A stretch of DNA of 8,872 bases, from assembly GCA_023253295.1 (NCBI GenBank), contig JALRGZ010000274.1:1-8872 (forward strand), in the 5' to 3' direction. Shown here in pieces: positions 1 through 7,501 of the stretch (positions are counted from its first letter, which is position 1; each line of letters starts with the position of its first letter). A program made the position numbers and the translations under genes. This DNA is from Flavobacterium sp. (GTDB taxonomy: Bacteria > Bacteroidota > Bacteroidia > Flavobacteriales > Flavobacteriaceae). The notes beneath the pieces are model-generated. The model was not told the origin of the DNA and made no database searches. It worked only from the letters and a program-made list of their open reading frames with translations.

Positions 1-1
1 G

Positions 2-610
2 AAAAAAGACGATGTAGATTTAAACTACAATAACCCAACATTACAAGTAAATAGTATTGGAAATTACAGCGTAGAAGTTATCAATAGTTTTGGTTGTAGC
101 CGAATAAGAAACATCAATGTCAATGCTTCAAACATTGCAACAATTGAATCAATAGATGTAATTGATTTAACAGATGTAAATACTATTACTGTTAATGTTA
201 GCGGGCCCGGAGATTACGAATTCAGTTTAGATGATCCAACTAATTTTTGGCAGGATTCTAACCAATTTAATAATGTCCCAGCGGGAATTCATGAAATTTA
301 TATTAATGACAAAAACGGCTGTGGTGTAGTTCCTAAAAGTGTAATTGTGGTTGGTATTCCAAAATATTTCACACCAAACAATGACTCCTATAATGACTAT
401 TGGGGAATCAAAGGAATGACAAAATACCCTAATGCATCTGTACAAATCTTTGATCGTTACGGAAAACTTATAAAATTCCTAAACTATGCTAATCCCAATT
501 GGGACGGGACTTTCAACGGAGCTTTATTACCGGCAAATGATTATTGGTATGTGATAAAATTAGAAGAGGGAAAACCGGAAATCAGAGGACATTTTACTTT
601 AAAAAGATAA
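2..610 (+). CDS. C-terminal part of a T9SS type B sorting domain (gliding motility-associated) secreted protein, 5' truncated
   Basis: The reading frame is open from base 2, so the window holds only the last 202 residues; the start lies upstream. Residues about 116-202 match the gliding-motility-associated C-terminal (type B T9SS sorting) domain: they open with VVGIPKYFTPNNDSYNDYWG, continue with VQIFDRYGKLI and NWDGTFNG, and end with HFTLKR. At about 87 residues this is the normal length for the domain. In this family it is the signal that sends a protein across the outer membrane through T9SS. Residues 1-115 are beta-rich, with SIGNYSVEV and NVPAGIHEIYINDKNGCG, as in the Ig/SprB-like repeats that usually precede the domain. 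The role of the full protein (adhesin, gliding or other surface protein) cannot be told from this end. The stop is one base from the stop of the convergent folK fusion, and no separate terminator is visible. The domain call is firm. Confidence 0.93.
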   Translation, partial: KKDDVDLNYNNPTLQVNSIGNYSVEVINSFGCSRIRNINVNASNIATIESIDVIDLTDVNTITVNVSGPGDYEFSLDDPTNFWQDSNQFNNVPAGIHEIYINDKNGCGVVPKSVIVVGIPKYFTPNNDSYNDYWGIKGMTKYPNASVQIFDRYGKLIKFLNYANPNWDGTFNGALLPANDYWYVIKLEEGKPEIRGHFTLKR

Positions 611-611
611 A

Positions 612-1748
612 CTACAAATGAACTCTCTTTTGAATTTCCTCTAAAATAAAAAGATAATCCGATTGATTGTTCACAAAATCCCGATTGGTTACGTCGATAA
701 TTAAAACATTCAAATCTTTTTGCAAGTCTAAATAGGCTATATAAGCGTTATTGATTTGTTCTAAATAGTCAGCAGAAATTTCTTGTTCGTAATCTCTGCC
801 ACGTTTTTTTATGTTTTCCAATAAGCGTTCGGGATGCTGTAGTAGATACACATACAAGTCTGGTTTTGGAATTTCTTTATAAATAATTTCGAAAAGATTT
901 TTGTACAACAGATACTCCTCTTCCTCCAAAGTAACTTTTGCAAAAATCAAAGATTTAAAAACATGATAATCGGCCACTAAAAAATCAGTTTGTAAATCCA
1001 AAGTTGCCAAATCATCTGCAATCTGCTGATAACGATCCACCAAAAAAGAAAGTTCTAACGGCAAGGCATAACGCTCCTGATCTTTATAAAATTTTTCCAA
1101 AAAAGAATTCTCAGCAAAACGCTCAAAAAATGTTTTTGCACCAAAATCAGCTGCTATTTTAGTTGCTAAAGTCGTTTTACCCGCACCAATATTTCCCTCG
1201 AAAGCAATATAATTCAACTTTTCAAAAGAGAATTTTTGAAGCGGATTTTCTACAGACGCTACAGCAATACACTCGCCATCATCCACGCATTCAGCTATCA
1301 ATTCAGTAATATTTTTTCCTAAAACTGGATGCCTCCAATTCACTTTTAAATCCTGAAAAGGGAACAACACAAATTTTCTGTTTTGCATTAACGGATGAGG
1401 AATAGTAAGTATATCGCTATCGATTATAACTTCATCAAAAGCAATCATATCAATGTCGATAATACGAGATTGATAACCACCTTCATTATTTCGAATTCTT
1501 CCTAATTTTTGTTCAATGGCTAAGGCTTTCAAAAGGACTTCAGAAGCCGAAAAATGTGTATGTAAAACCAAGGCACAATTATAAAAAGCATCACTATCAA
1601 ACCCCCAGGCAGCTGTTTCATAAACTCTGGAAACTTGTATCACAGTTCCTATTTCCTGATGTATTAATGCAATACATTCTTTAATTGCTTCAAGTCGGTC
1701 GCCTTGATTACTACCAATAGATAAAATAACCTGATGTTGTGCTTTCAT
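612..1748 (-). CDS. folK: Bifunctional HPPK (folK) fused to a deoxynucleoside kinase
   Basis: This 378-residue protein joins two enzymes. Residues ~5-160 are HPPK, which transfers pyrophosphate from ATP to 6-hydroxymethyl-7,8-dihydropterin in folate synthesis. It shows LSIGSNQGDRL near the N-terminus and the family signature QSRIIDIDMIAFD, whose two Asp (about D98 and D100) match the Mg-binding pair, followed by IPHPLMQNRKFVLFP. Residues ~178-378 are a deoxynucleoside kinase of the dCK/dGK type: P-loop GNIGAGKTT at ~185-193, the substrate-side stretch ELSFLVDRYQQ, DYHVFKS, and an Arg-rich lid KKRGRDYEQE. This half would phosphorylate deoxynucleosides for salvage; which base it prefers cannot be read from sequence. 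I recall the same fusion in other flavobacteria. The ATG at 1748 is chosen; a GTG at 1757 would add three residues (M-L-N). No Shine-Dalgarno is seen, as is usual here. The gene is divergent from sppA and convergent with the T9SS gene. Confidence 0.93.
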   Translation of the reverse strand: MKAQHQVILSIGSNQGDRLEAIKECIALIHQEIGTVIQVSRVYETAAWGFDSDAFYNCALVLHTHFSASEVLLKALAIEQKLGRIRNNEGGYQSRIIDIDMIAFDEVIIDSDILTIPHPLMQNRKFVLFPFQDLKVNWRHPVLGKNITELIAECVDDGECIAVASVENPLQKFSFEKLNYIAFEGNIGAGKTTLATKIAADFGAKTFFERFAENSFLEKFYKDQERYALPLELSFLVDRYQQIADDLATLDLQTDFLVADYHVFKSLIFAKVTLEEEEYLLYKNLFEIIYKEIPKPDLYVYLLQHPERLLENIKKRGRDYEQEISADYLEQINNAYIAYLDLQKDLNVLIIDVTNRDFVNNQSDYLFILEEIQKRVHL

Positions 1749-1787
1749 ATTAAGCACAAATTAACTAAAGAATTTTAGAATTAGCAA

Positions 1788-1795
1788 TATCTTTG
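1788..1795 (+). promoter_or_regulatory. Candidate -7 promoter element for sppA
   Basis: TATCTTTG is an exact match to the Bacteroidota -7 consensus TAnnTTTG. It lies 78 bases before the sppA ATG, which implies a leader of about 70 bases. No clear -33 TTG is visible at the usual spacing. The box overlaps an inverted repeat, CTTTG-CA-CAAAG (1791-1802). The opposite strand reads TACTTTG there, a near-match that could serve folK. Confidence 0.55.
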
Positions 1796-1797
1796 CA

Positions 1798-1804
1798 CAA
1801 AGTA
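1798..1804 (-). promoter_or_regulatory. Possible weak -7 element for the folK fusion
   Basis: On the minus strand this reads TACTTTG, one base short of TAnnTTTG, 50 bases before the folK ATG. A second near-match, TTAATTTG, lies closer to the start, around 1757-1764. Neither is exact, so the folK promoter is only loosely placed in this divergent intergenic region. Confidence 0.3.
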
Positions 1805-1872
1805 TCTGTATATCCGTTTTAGGAAAGAACGTTAAAAAGCTACTTTTTGCTCCATAATTAAAGAATACTATT

Positions 1873-3633
1873 ATGAAATTTTTAAGCAATGTTATCGCTA
1901 CTGTTGTAGGTCTGTTTGTGTTTTTAATGTTAATGTTTTTTGGAATCATTTTTATCGCTACTCTTTTTGGCGGCGAAAGTGAATCAGAATCTCTCAAAAA
2001 CAATTCAGTCTTAGAATTAAATCTTGAAGATGTAAAATACGATTATGCAGGTAAATACAAAGACCCTTGGATGAGCTTTTTCTCTGAAGAGGAAAACATA
2101 GGTCTTTCTGATATCATCAATGCCATCGACATTGCTTCAATGGACGATAATATCAAAGGAATTTCTATTTTGAATAATGTATCCAACTTAGGAATGACTC
2201 AAAGCAAAGATTTAAGAAACGCTTTAGCCAACTTTAAAAAATCGGGTAAATTTGTTATGGCCTATGCCAATACTTATACTCAAAAAGAATATTATCTTAA
2301 TTCGGTTGCCTCTAGTATTTATTTGAATCCTGTGGGGGAATTAGACTTCAAAGGACTTTCATCTGAAATTATGTTCTACAAAGACTTACAGGATAAAACG
2401 GGCGTAAAAATGGAAGTCTTACGACACGGAAAATACAAAAGCGCTGTTGAACCTTTCTTAGAAAACAAAATGAGTGATGCCAACAGAGAACAAACAGCAT
2501 CATTACTACAATCTATTTGGAATTCAGTAGCAAATGACATCGCAAAAAGCAGAAATATTTCAGTTGACAAATTAAACCAAATTGCCAATAGATTATTAGC
2601 CCGAACTCCTGAAATGGCTAAAAAAGAAGGACTAATAGACTATATTGCTTATGAAGACAAATATCACAACGACCTCAAAAAGGCATTAAAAATCAAGCCG
2701 AATAAAGAATACAATAAAATATCCATTAGCGATTATACTCATAAAATGATTTCAACAGCCTTGATGAATGAAAGCGAAGATAAAATTGCCATTATCTATG
2801 CTCAAGGCGAAATCATGAGTGGCGAAGGAGATGTAAACACCATTGGCGAAGGTTCTATGCGCCGCTCATTGCAGGAAGCCCGAAAAGACAAAAATATAAA
2901 AGCTATTGTATTGCGGATTGATAGTCCGGGGGGAAATGCTTTGACATCCGATTTGATTTGGAGAGAAGTTGAATTAACTAAAAAAGTAAAACCGATAGTG
3001 GTTTCAATGGGTAATTATGCCGCTTCGGGAGGTTATTATATGGCTTGTAATGCCAATACTATTTTTGCCCAAAATAACACCATCACAGGTTCTATAGGTG
3101 TTTTTGGAATACTTCCAAATTTTAGCCAATTGACAAAAAAAATAGGAATTAATATCGAACAAGTAAAAACACATGAAAACGCTTCCGACTACAGCCCATT
3201 TGTACCAATGGACGAAAATTTCAAAGCCGTTACATTAGAAGGTATAGAGCATGTGTACAAAACCTTTATAAGTCATGTTGCTCAAGGCAGAAAAATGAAT
3301 TTTGCCGCTGTTGACTCCATTGCCCAAGGAAGAGTATGGTCAGGTTCAGAAGCTCTAAAAATAGGACTTATTGACAAAATAGGTGGATTAAATGCAGCTA
3401 TTGTTGAAGCCGCTAAGCTTTCAAAAACTCAAAATTACAGCACTCAAAATTTCCCTGTATACGAAAAAAACCTTAATGATGTTTTTTCTAATTTCCCTTT
3501 AGGAAGCTCAAAAGCAAATATCATCAAGGAGGAAATTGGAAACGAAAATTACCAACTTTTACAACAAATTAAAAAATTCCAATCTCGAAAAGGAATACAG
3601 GCTTTACTCCCATTTGAAATGGCGATTTATTAG
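1873..3633 (+). CDS. sppA: Signal peptide peptidase SppA, 67K type (peptidase S49)
   Basis: This 586-residue serine protease is anchored in the inner membrane and degrades signal peptides left after secretion. An N-terminal hydrophobic segment (residues ~7-33) is the anchor. Two S49 halves follow, as in the long form (E. coli SppA is 618 residues). The Ser/Lys dyad is intact: K189 in GKYKSAVEPF of the first half, and S385 in NYAASGGYYMAC of the second. RIDSPGG at ~348-354 and TGSIGVFG at ~405-412 are further S49 landmarks. The ATG at 1873 is chosen because it puts the anchor directly at the N-terminus. The gene stands alone between its own candidate promoter and a strong terminator. Nothing is truncated or missing, and base composition matches the neighbourhood (38% GC in one sampled 60-base line). 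Confidence 0.96.
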   Translation: MKFLSNVIATVVGLFVFLMLMFFGIIFIATLFGGESESESLKNNSVLELNLEDVKYDYAGKYKDPWMSFFSEEENIGLSDIINAIDIASMDDNIKGISILNNVSNLGMTQSKDLRNALANFKKSGKFVMAYANTYTQKEYYLNSVASSIYLNPVGELDFKGLSSEIMFYKDLQDKTGVKMEVLRHGKYKSAVEPFLENKMSDANREQTASLLQSIWNSVANDIAKSRNISVDKLNQIANRLLARTPEMAKKEGLIDYIAYEDKYHNDLKKALKIKPNKEYNKISISDYTHKMISTALMNESEDKIAIIYAQGEIMSGEGDVNTIGEGSMRRSLQEARKDKNIKAIVLRIDSPGGNALTSDLIWREVELTKKVKPIVVSMGNYAASGGYYMACNANTIFAQNNTITGSIGVFGILPNFSQLTKKIGINIEQVKTHENASDYSPFVPMDENFKAVTLEGIEHVYKTFISHVAQGRKMNFAAVDSIAQGRVWSGSEALKIGLIDKIGGLNAAIVEAAKLSKTQNYSTQNFPVYEKNLNDVFSNFPLGSSKANIIKEEIGNENYQLLQQIKKFQSRKGIQALLPFEMAIY

Positions 3634-3667
3634 TGATAAATTAAAGATAATTTAAAACATAATACCT

Positions 3668-3699
3668 AAAAATCCGTTTGAGCTAAACGGATTTTTTTT
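3668..3699 (+). terminator. Intrinsic terminator of sppA
   Basis: A perfect stem, AAATCCGTTT (3670-3679) with AAACGGATTT (3685-3694), closes a 5-base loop, GAGCT. It extends by two A-T pairs and runs into a T8 tract (3692-3699). It begins 35 bases after the sppA stop. Confidence 0.9.
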
Positions 3700-3770
3700 A
3701 CATCTGAAACTAACTTAAGATGATATAACATATTATGAAAATATTATAAACATCTTAAACACTATTGCAT

Positions 3771-3778
3771 TATTTTTG
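3771..3778 (+). promoter_or_regulatory. Candidate -7 promoter element for the AsmA-family gene
   Basis: TATTTTTG is an exact match to TAnnTTTG, 40 bases before the ATG at 3818 and downstream of the sppA terminator. This suggests separate transcription with a short leader of about 35 bases. No convincing -33 TTG is seen. Confidence 0.55.
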
Positions 3779-3817
3779 TAGTAGAACATCTCATATAAAA
3801 TTTAAAATTCCATCGCT

Positions 3818-6448
3818 ATGTTAAAAAAAGCACTAAAAATTTTCGGAATTATTTTTCTCCTTTTTGCCGGTTCTTTATTTGCTATTCCTTACTTTTTCAA
3901 GGATGAAATAAAAGCTAAAATCATCAATGCCATTAATCAAAAGGTTGATGCTAAAGTGAGTTTTGCAGATGCTGACTTAAGTTTGTTTAAAAACTTCCCG
4001 AATGCCAATGTTACTATTGAAAAATTAGCCATCATCAACAAAGCTCCGTTTGAGGGAGATACTTTAGTTGCTTTGGGCGAATTGAATTTAAAAATGTCTG
4101 TTAAAGAACTTTTTAAAGGAGATAACGAACCAATAAACATAGAAGGAATTAATTCTAAGGACGGACTAATCAATATTATTTTTAACAAAGATGGAGTTGG
4201 AAATTATGATATTGCGTTAAAAGACGATAAAACCACCGAAGAGTCTAAGAGCAAACCATTGGCATTAAACATACAACAGTATAAAATAGAAAATTTCCAA
4301 TTTCGTTATTTTGACGAAAGTTCTAAAATAAAAATGGTCATCGACAGCCTGAATCACGAAGGAACCGGTGATTTTGCTGCATCCAAATTAGATTTGGATA
4401 CCAAATCTACAGCTAAAATCAGTCTGGATATGGACAAAGTGAATTATATGAAAAATGTGGCTTTAACTTTGGATGCTGTTTTAGGAATCGATTTAGAAAA
4501 AAGCAAATATACTTTCAAAGAAAACAAAGCTTTAATCAATCAATTGCCGTTAGAATTTGACGGATACATTCAATTAGTAGATGCCGGACAGGAATATGAT
4601 TTGAAATTCAAAACTCCTACTTCCTCTTTTAAAAACTTCTTAGGTGTGATTCCTGCTGCTTATGCGGCTAATTTAGACAATGTAAAAACCACAGGAGATT
4701 TTACAGTCACAGGTTTTGCCAAAGGATTGTATTCAGATAAAACGGTACCGCAATTCAATATCGAAATTGCTTCTAACAATGCTTCATTCCAATATCCGGA
4801 TTTACCAAAATCGGTACAAAATATTATTATCGATACTAAAATCATTAATAAAACAGGAATCTTAAATGATACTTATGTTAACCTGGACAAATTATCTTTC
4901 CGTATAGATCAGGATGTTTTTAACGCCAAAGCAAATATCAAGAACGTCACTCAAAATGCCTTAGTAGATGCGATGTTAAAAGGAACAATAAACTTGGGGA
5001 ATTTTTCAAAAGCCTATCCAATTAAATTAGACAAACCATTAAGCGGTATCCTGAAAGCTGATGTTACTACCAAATTTGACATGGAATCGGTAGAAAAAAG
5101 TCAATACCAAAACATCAATAATTCGGGAACAATGAGCCTTTCCGGATTTAAATATACTGACGAAAACGGTAAAGCGCTGAACATAAACATAGCAGAAATA
5201 GCCTTCAACCCATCGAGAGTAAATCTAAAACAATTCAAGGCATCAACCGGAAAAAGCGACCTGAACGTTACGGGAGTTTTAGAAAATTTCTATGGTTATA
5301 TTTTTAAAAACCAAAACCTTCAAGGAAACTTCAACTTAACCTCTAATCAATTAGCTGTTGATGATTTTATGACTACTGAAGAAGCCCCTAAAACAGAGGT
5401 AAAGAAAACAGAAGCTATGAAAATCCCAGCTTTCTTAGATTGCACACTTACCGCTAAAGCCAATACGGTTTTATATGACAATTTAACTTTGAAAGATGTT
5501 TCAGGAAAATTAGTCGTAAAAGACGAAAAACTAAACATGGAAAACATCAAAACTTCCATTTTTGGTGGTTCTATTGGATTGAATGGAGCGGTTTCTACCA
5601 AAGAAAAAACGCCTACATTCAACATGGATTTAGGATTGAACCAAGTGGATATTGCGCAATCTTTCACCCAATTGGACATGCTAAAAAAACTGGCTCCAAT
5701 AGCCGGAATTGTGAATGGAAAAATCAATTCGACAATTAAACTAAACGGAAATTTAGATGCAGTAGAAATGACTCCTGATTTAAAAACCATTACCGGAGAT
5801 TTATTAGGCCAATTTCTTTCCAGTACGATAAATGCTAACAATTCCACTTTGTTGACCGCTTTAACTTCGAATCTTAAATTTTTAGATCTTAACAAAATCA
5901 ATTTAAACGATTTAAAAGCTGCTGTTTCTTTCAAAGACGGAAAAGTAAGTGTAAAACCATTCAATATTAAATATCAGGATATTCAGGCTACCATTGGTGG
6001 AACACATGGTTTTGACCAAAGTATGAATTACAACATCAAATTAAATGTTCCAGCCAAATATTTAGGCACTGAAGCAAACGCTTTAATTTCGAAATTAACG
6101 CCTTCAGATGCTGCTAAACTGGAAAACGTACCTATTAATGCGATATTGACCGGTAGTTTTTCTAAACCTAAAGTAACTACCGATTTAAAAAGTGCTGCGA
6201 CTAACTTAACAAACCAACTAATTCAACAACAAAAAGAAAAATTAGTCAGCAAAGGAACTTCGACCTTAACGGATATCATTAACAAAAACAAAAAACCGGG
6301 AGACACCACTAAAACCGTGGTTCCAACTACTAAAGAAGAAGTCCAACAAAAAGCGAAAGAAGAGGTAAAAACCAAAGCTACCGATTTGATAAACGGTTTG
6401 TTTAATAAGAAGAAAAAAGTAGCGGATACTACCAAGACGAATCAATAA
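3818..6448 (+). CDS. AsmA-family envelope protein
   Basis: This 876-residue protein has one N-terminal membrane helix (residues ~7-27, KIFGIIFLLFAGSLFAIPYF) and a long beta-rich body of the AsmA type. After the helix comes the typical AsmA opening: a helix KDEIKAKIINAINQKVDAKV, then FADADLSLFKNFPNANVTIE and LGELNLKMSVKELF. Near residues 633-650 GKINSTIKLNGNLD fits the AsmA C-terminal region. AsmA-like proteins are related to bridge-like lipid carriers and act at the inner membrane, with the body in the periplasm; in E. coli they affect phospholipid traffic and outer membrane assembly. The substrate here cannot be read from sequence. The last ~95 residues form a Lys/Thr/Gln-rich, probably disordered tail with KKKK runs. 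The gene is monocistronic, between its own -7 box and a hairpin terminator. The family is clear; the exact role is inferred. Confidence 0.9.
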   Translation: MLKKALKIFGIIFLLFAGSLFAIPYFFKDEIKAKIINAINQKVDAKVSFADADLSLFKNFPNANVTIEKLAIINKAPFEGDTLVALGELNLKMSVKELFKGDNEPINIEGINSKDGLINIIFNKDGVGNYDIALKDDKTTEESKSKPLALNIQQYKIENFQFRYFDESSKIKMVIDSLNHEGTGDFAASKLDLDTKSTAKISLDMDKVNYMKNVALTLDAVLGIDLEKSKYTFKENKALINQLPLEFDGYIQLVDAGQEYDLKFKTPTSSFKNFLGVIPAAYAANLDNVKTTGDFTVTGFAKGLYSDKTVPQFNIEIASNNASFQYPDLPKSVQNIIIDTKIINKTGILNDTYVNLDKLSFRIDQDVFNAKANIKNVTQNALVDAMLKGTINLGNFSKAYPIKLDKPLSGILKADVTTKFDMESVEKSQYQNINNSGTMSLSGFKYTDENGKALNINIAEIAFNPSRVNLKQFKASTGKSDLNVTGVLENFYGYIFKNQNLQGNFNLTSNQLAVDDFMTTEEAPKTEVKKTEAMKIPAFLDCTLTAKANTVLYDNLTLKDVSGKLVVKDEKLNMENIKTSIFGGSIGLNGAVSTKEKTPTFNMDLGLNQVDIAQSFTQLDMLKKLAPIAGIVNGKINSTIKLNGNLDAVEMTPDLKTITGDLLGQFLSSTINANNSTLLTALTSNLKFLDLNKINLNDLKAAVSFKDGKVSVKPFNIKYQDIQATIGGTHGFDQSMNYNIKLNVPAKYLGTEANALISKLTPSDAAKLENVPINAILTGSFSKPKVTTDLKSAATNLTNQLIQQQKEKLVSKGTSTLTDIINKNKKPGDTTKTVVPTTKEEVQQKAKEEVKTKATDLINGLFNKKKKVADTTKTNQ

Positions 6449-6456
6449 TTCTCAAT

Positions 6457-6494
6457 AAAAAAGGATGGTTTTTAAAGCCATCCTTTTTCTTTTA
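6457..6494 (+). terminator. Intrinsic terminator of the AsmA-family gene
   Basis: The stem GGATGG (6463-6468) pairs with CCATCC (6478-6483), with extra inner pairs including one G-U. It is flanked by an A-run on the left (6457-6462) and TTTTTCTTTT on the right. It begins 9 bases after the stop. The A and T runs on both sides would also allow weak termination from the other strand. Confidence 0.88.
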
Positions 6495-6567
6495 AATATA
6501 TTCATTGAACTAGCTGAATCTGCACTTTACTAAAACATAACAACTCAAATTCTTGTAAGATATTTTA

Positions 6568-6575
6568 TATATTTG
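6568..6575 (+). promoter_or_regulatory. Candidate -7 promoter element for the DUF6882-like gene
   Basis: TATATTTG is an exact match to TAnnTTTG, 78 bases before the ATG at 6653. The only nearby TTG (6553-6555) is too close for a normal -33 element. The local sequence is very AT-rich, so chance matches are more likely here. Confidence 0.4.
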
Positions 6576-6652
6576 AAAAACAAAATAAGCAAGCTTAGAA
6601 TAGAAAATATATGTAATTGTGTTGTTTATATTCACTATTCAGACATAACATT

Positions 6653-7252
6653 ATGAAAAACAAAACCTTAATAACAATTTCACTATTAGTATCCATGTCA
6701 ATATTTTCATTTTTCAGAAAAAAATCTGAACAAAAAAGTTTTATTAATGATCTTCAAGATGAAAATTTAATCACTCCACATGACACAAAAAAGTTTGAAA
6801 AATTAAGTGAAATTTCGTACGAACACCTAAACAAGCAACAAGAAGAAGTTGAGGAAAAATATGGAATTGGAAAATATGAAAATTGGTTTTATGACCAAGA
6901 AAAAGGAACTTTAATCTTTTCTGACAAAGGAATTGATAAAATAATAATTAAGTATGAACAAGTAGGAAGTATATCAAAGATATCTAATACTTGGCTTTGG
7001 AGTTGGGCAAATCCACATTTAGATGATAAAATTAAAACAGACATTAATTTCGTAAAAGAATATGGTCAAAAGCAGAAACTTGAAAAATTAATCAAACGAA
7101 AATGGAATGCTGACGAATATGACGGTTGGGAAATGACGGCAATATCAGCATATTTAATGAAGGCAAAAGGTGCATATCGAGTTCCTACTGAAAAAACATT
7201 ATCATTTATGATTTATAAAGAAATTATTGACTTAAGAAAAACTAATAAATAA
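6653..7252 (+). CDS. DUF6882-like protein of unknown function
   Basis: This predicted protein has 199 residues. The first ~21 form a Lys-started hydrophobic stretch (KTLITISLLVSMSIFSFF) followed by RKK, which could be a signal anchor or an uncleaved signal peptide; there is no lipobox Cys. The body matches what I recall of the DUF6882 family: GTLIFSD at 85-91, YEQVGSIS at ~101-108, the hallmark TWLWSWANP at 113-121, a helix with VKEYGQ, then WEMTAISAYLMKAKGAYRVP at 159-178. No catalytic motif is visible and the family's function is unknown to me. The ATG at 6653 is preferred over an in-frame TTG at 6617 because it begins the hydrophobic segment. Composition is more AT-rich than the neighbours (sampled lines 22-30% GC against 28-38%). 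It stands alone between a terminator and a palindromic element, which suits an accessory gene. Family call moderately sure. Confidence 0.72.
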   Translation: MKNKTLITISLLVSMSIFSFFRKKSEQKSFINDLQDENLITPHDTKKFEKLSEISYEHLNKQQEEVEEKYGIGKYENWFYDQEKGTLIFSDKGIDKIIIKYEQVGSISKISNTWLWSWANPHLDDKIKTDINFVKEYGQKQKLEKLIKRKWNADEYDGWEMTAISAYLMKAKGAYRVPTEKTLSFMIYKEIIDLRKTNK

Positions 7253-7339
7253 TTATAACAAATAATCAATAGAATACTTCGACCTAAACAGAATGGAATT
7301 TGACTCATATATATTTAAATTCTCGAAAAAAACTTATCA

Positions 7340-7450
7340 TAACCCACTTTGCGTAAAGGATTGAAGCGGCATCCTTTTTATTTTGTACTTCGACAAGCTC
7401 AGTAGGACAAAATAAAAAGGATTTCCACTGCTATCCCTCACGCGGTGTTA
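7340..7450. repeat. Large imperfect palindromic element with internal hairpins
   Basis: The two halves form a near-continuous inverted repeat. The core is perfect over 16 bases: ATCCTTTTTATTTTGT (7371-7386) pairs with ACAAAATAAAAAGGAT (7407-7422), around the 20-base loop ACTTCGACAAGCTCAGTAGG. The outer arms are similar but diverged: GCGTAAAGGATTGAAGCGGC on the left against GCGTGAGGGATAGCAGTGGA on the complement of the right. TAAC/GTTA lie near the two ends. Each arm can also fold alone: AAAGGAT (7355-7361) with ATCCTTT (7371-7377), and AAGGAT (7417-7422) with ATCCCT (7433-7438). It lies between convergent genes, 51 bases past the adaptor stop, so it could end transcription from both sides, though no clean T-tract follows the stem. 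From memory, GCGTAAAGGAT/AGCGG/ATCC pieces and the TTCGACAAGCTCAG loop recur in flavobacterial genomes; copy number cannot be checked here. Confidence 0.8.
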
Positions 7451-7501
7451 ATGACTAACTATAAATTTGTGACAAATTGATAAACTGTTACAGCAAATTT
7501 T

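Noticed and set aside
5347..5964. Minus-strand open frame of 205 codons inside the AsmA-family gene
   Set aside because: It lies wholly within a clear AsmA coding sequence, and its Ser/Val/Phe-rich product is typical of an antisense shadow.
6617..6652. TTG start giving the DUF6882-like protein 12 more residues
   Set aside because: The extra residues (CCLYSLFRHNI) would bury the hydrophobic N-terminal segment. The ATG at 6653 places it directly at the start.
7340..7450. Single-unit CRISPR-like or tRNA-like structure
   Set aside because: There is no repeated spacer pattern, and no anticodon or T-arm motif. The symmetry is a single inverted repeat.
7250..7460. Integron-like attC site after the DUF6882 gene (TATAACAAA downstream of the stop, GTTA at the right end)
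   Set aside because: The TAAC and GTTA words do not fit the RYYYAAC / GTTRRRY core sites, and no integrase is in the window. The palindromic element explains the symmetry better.
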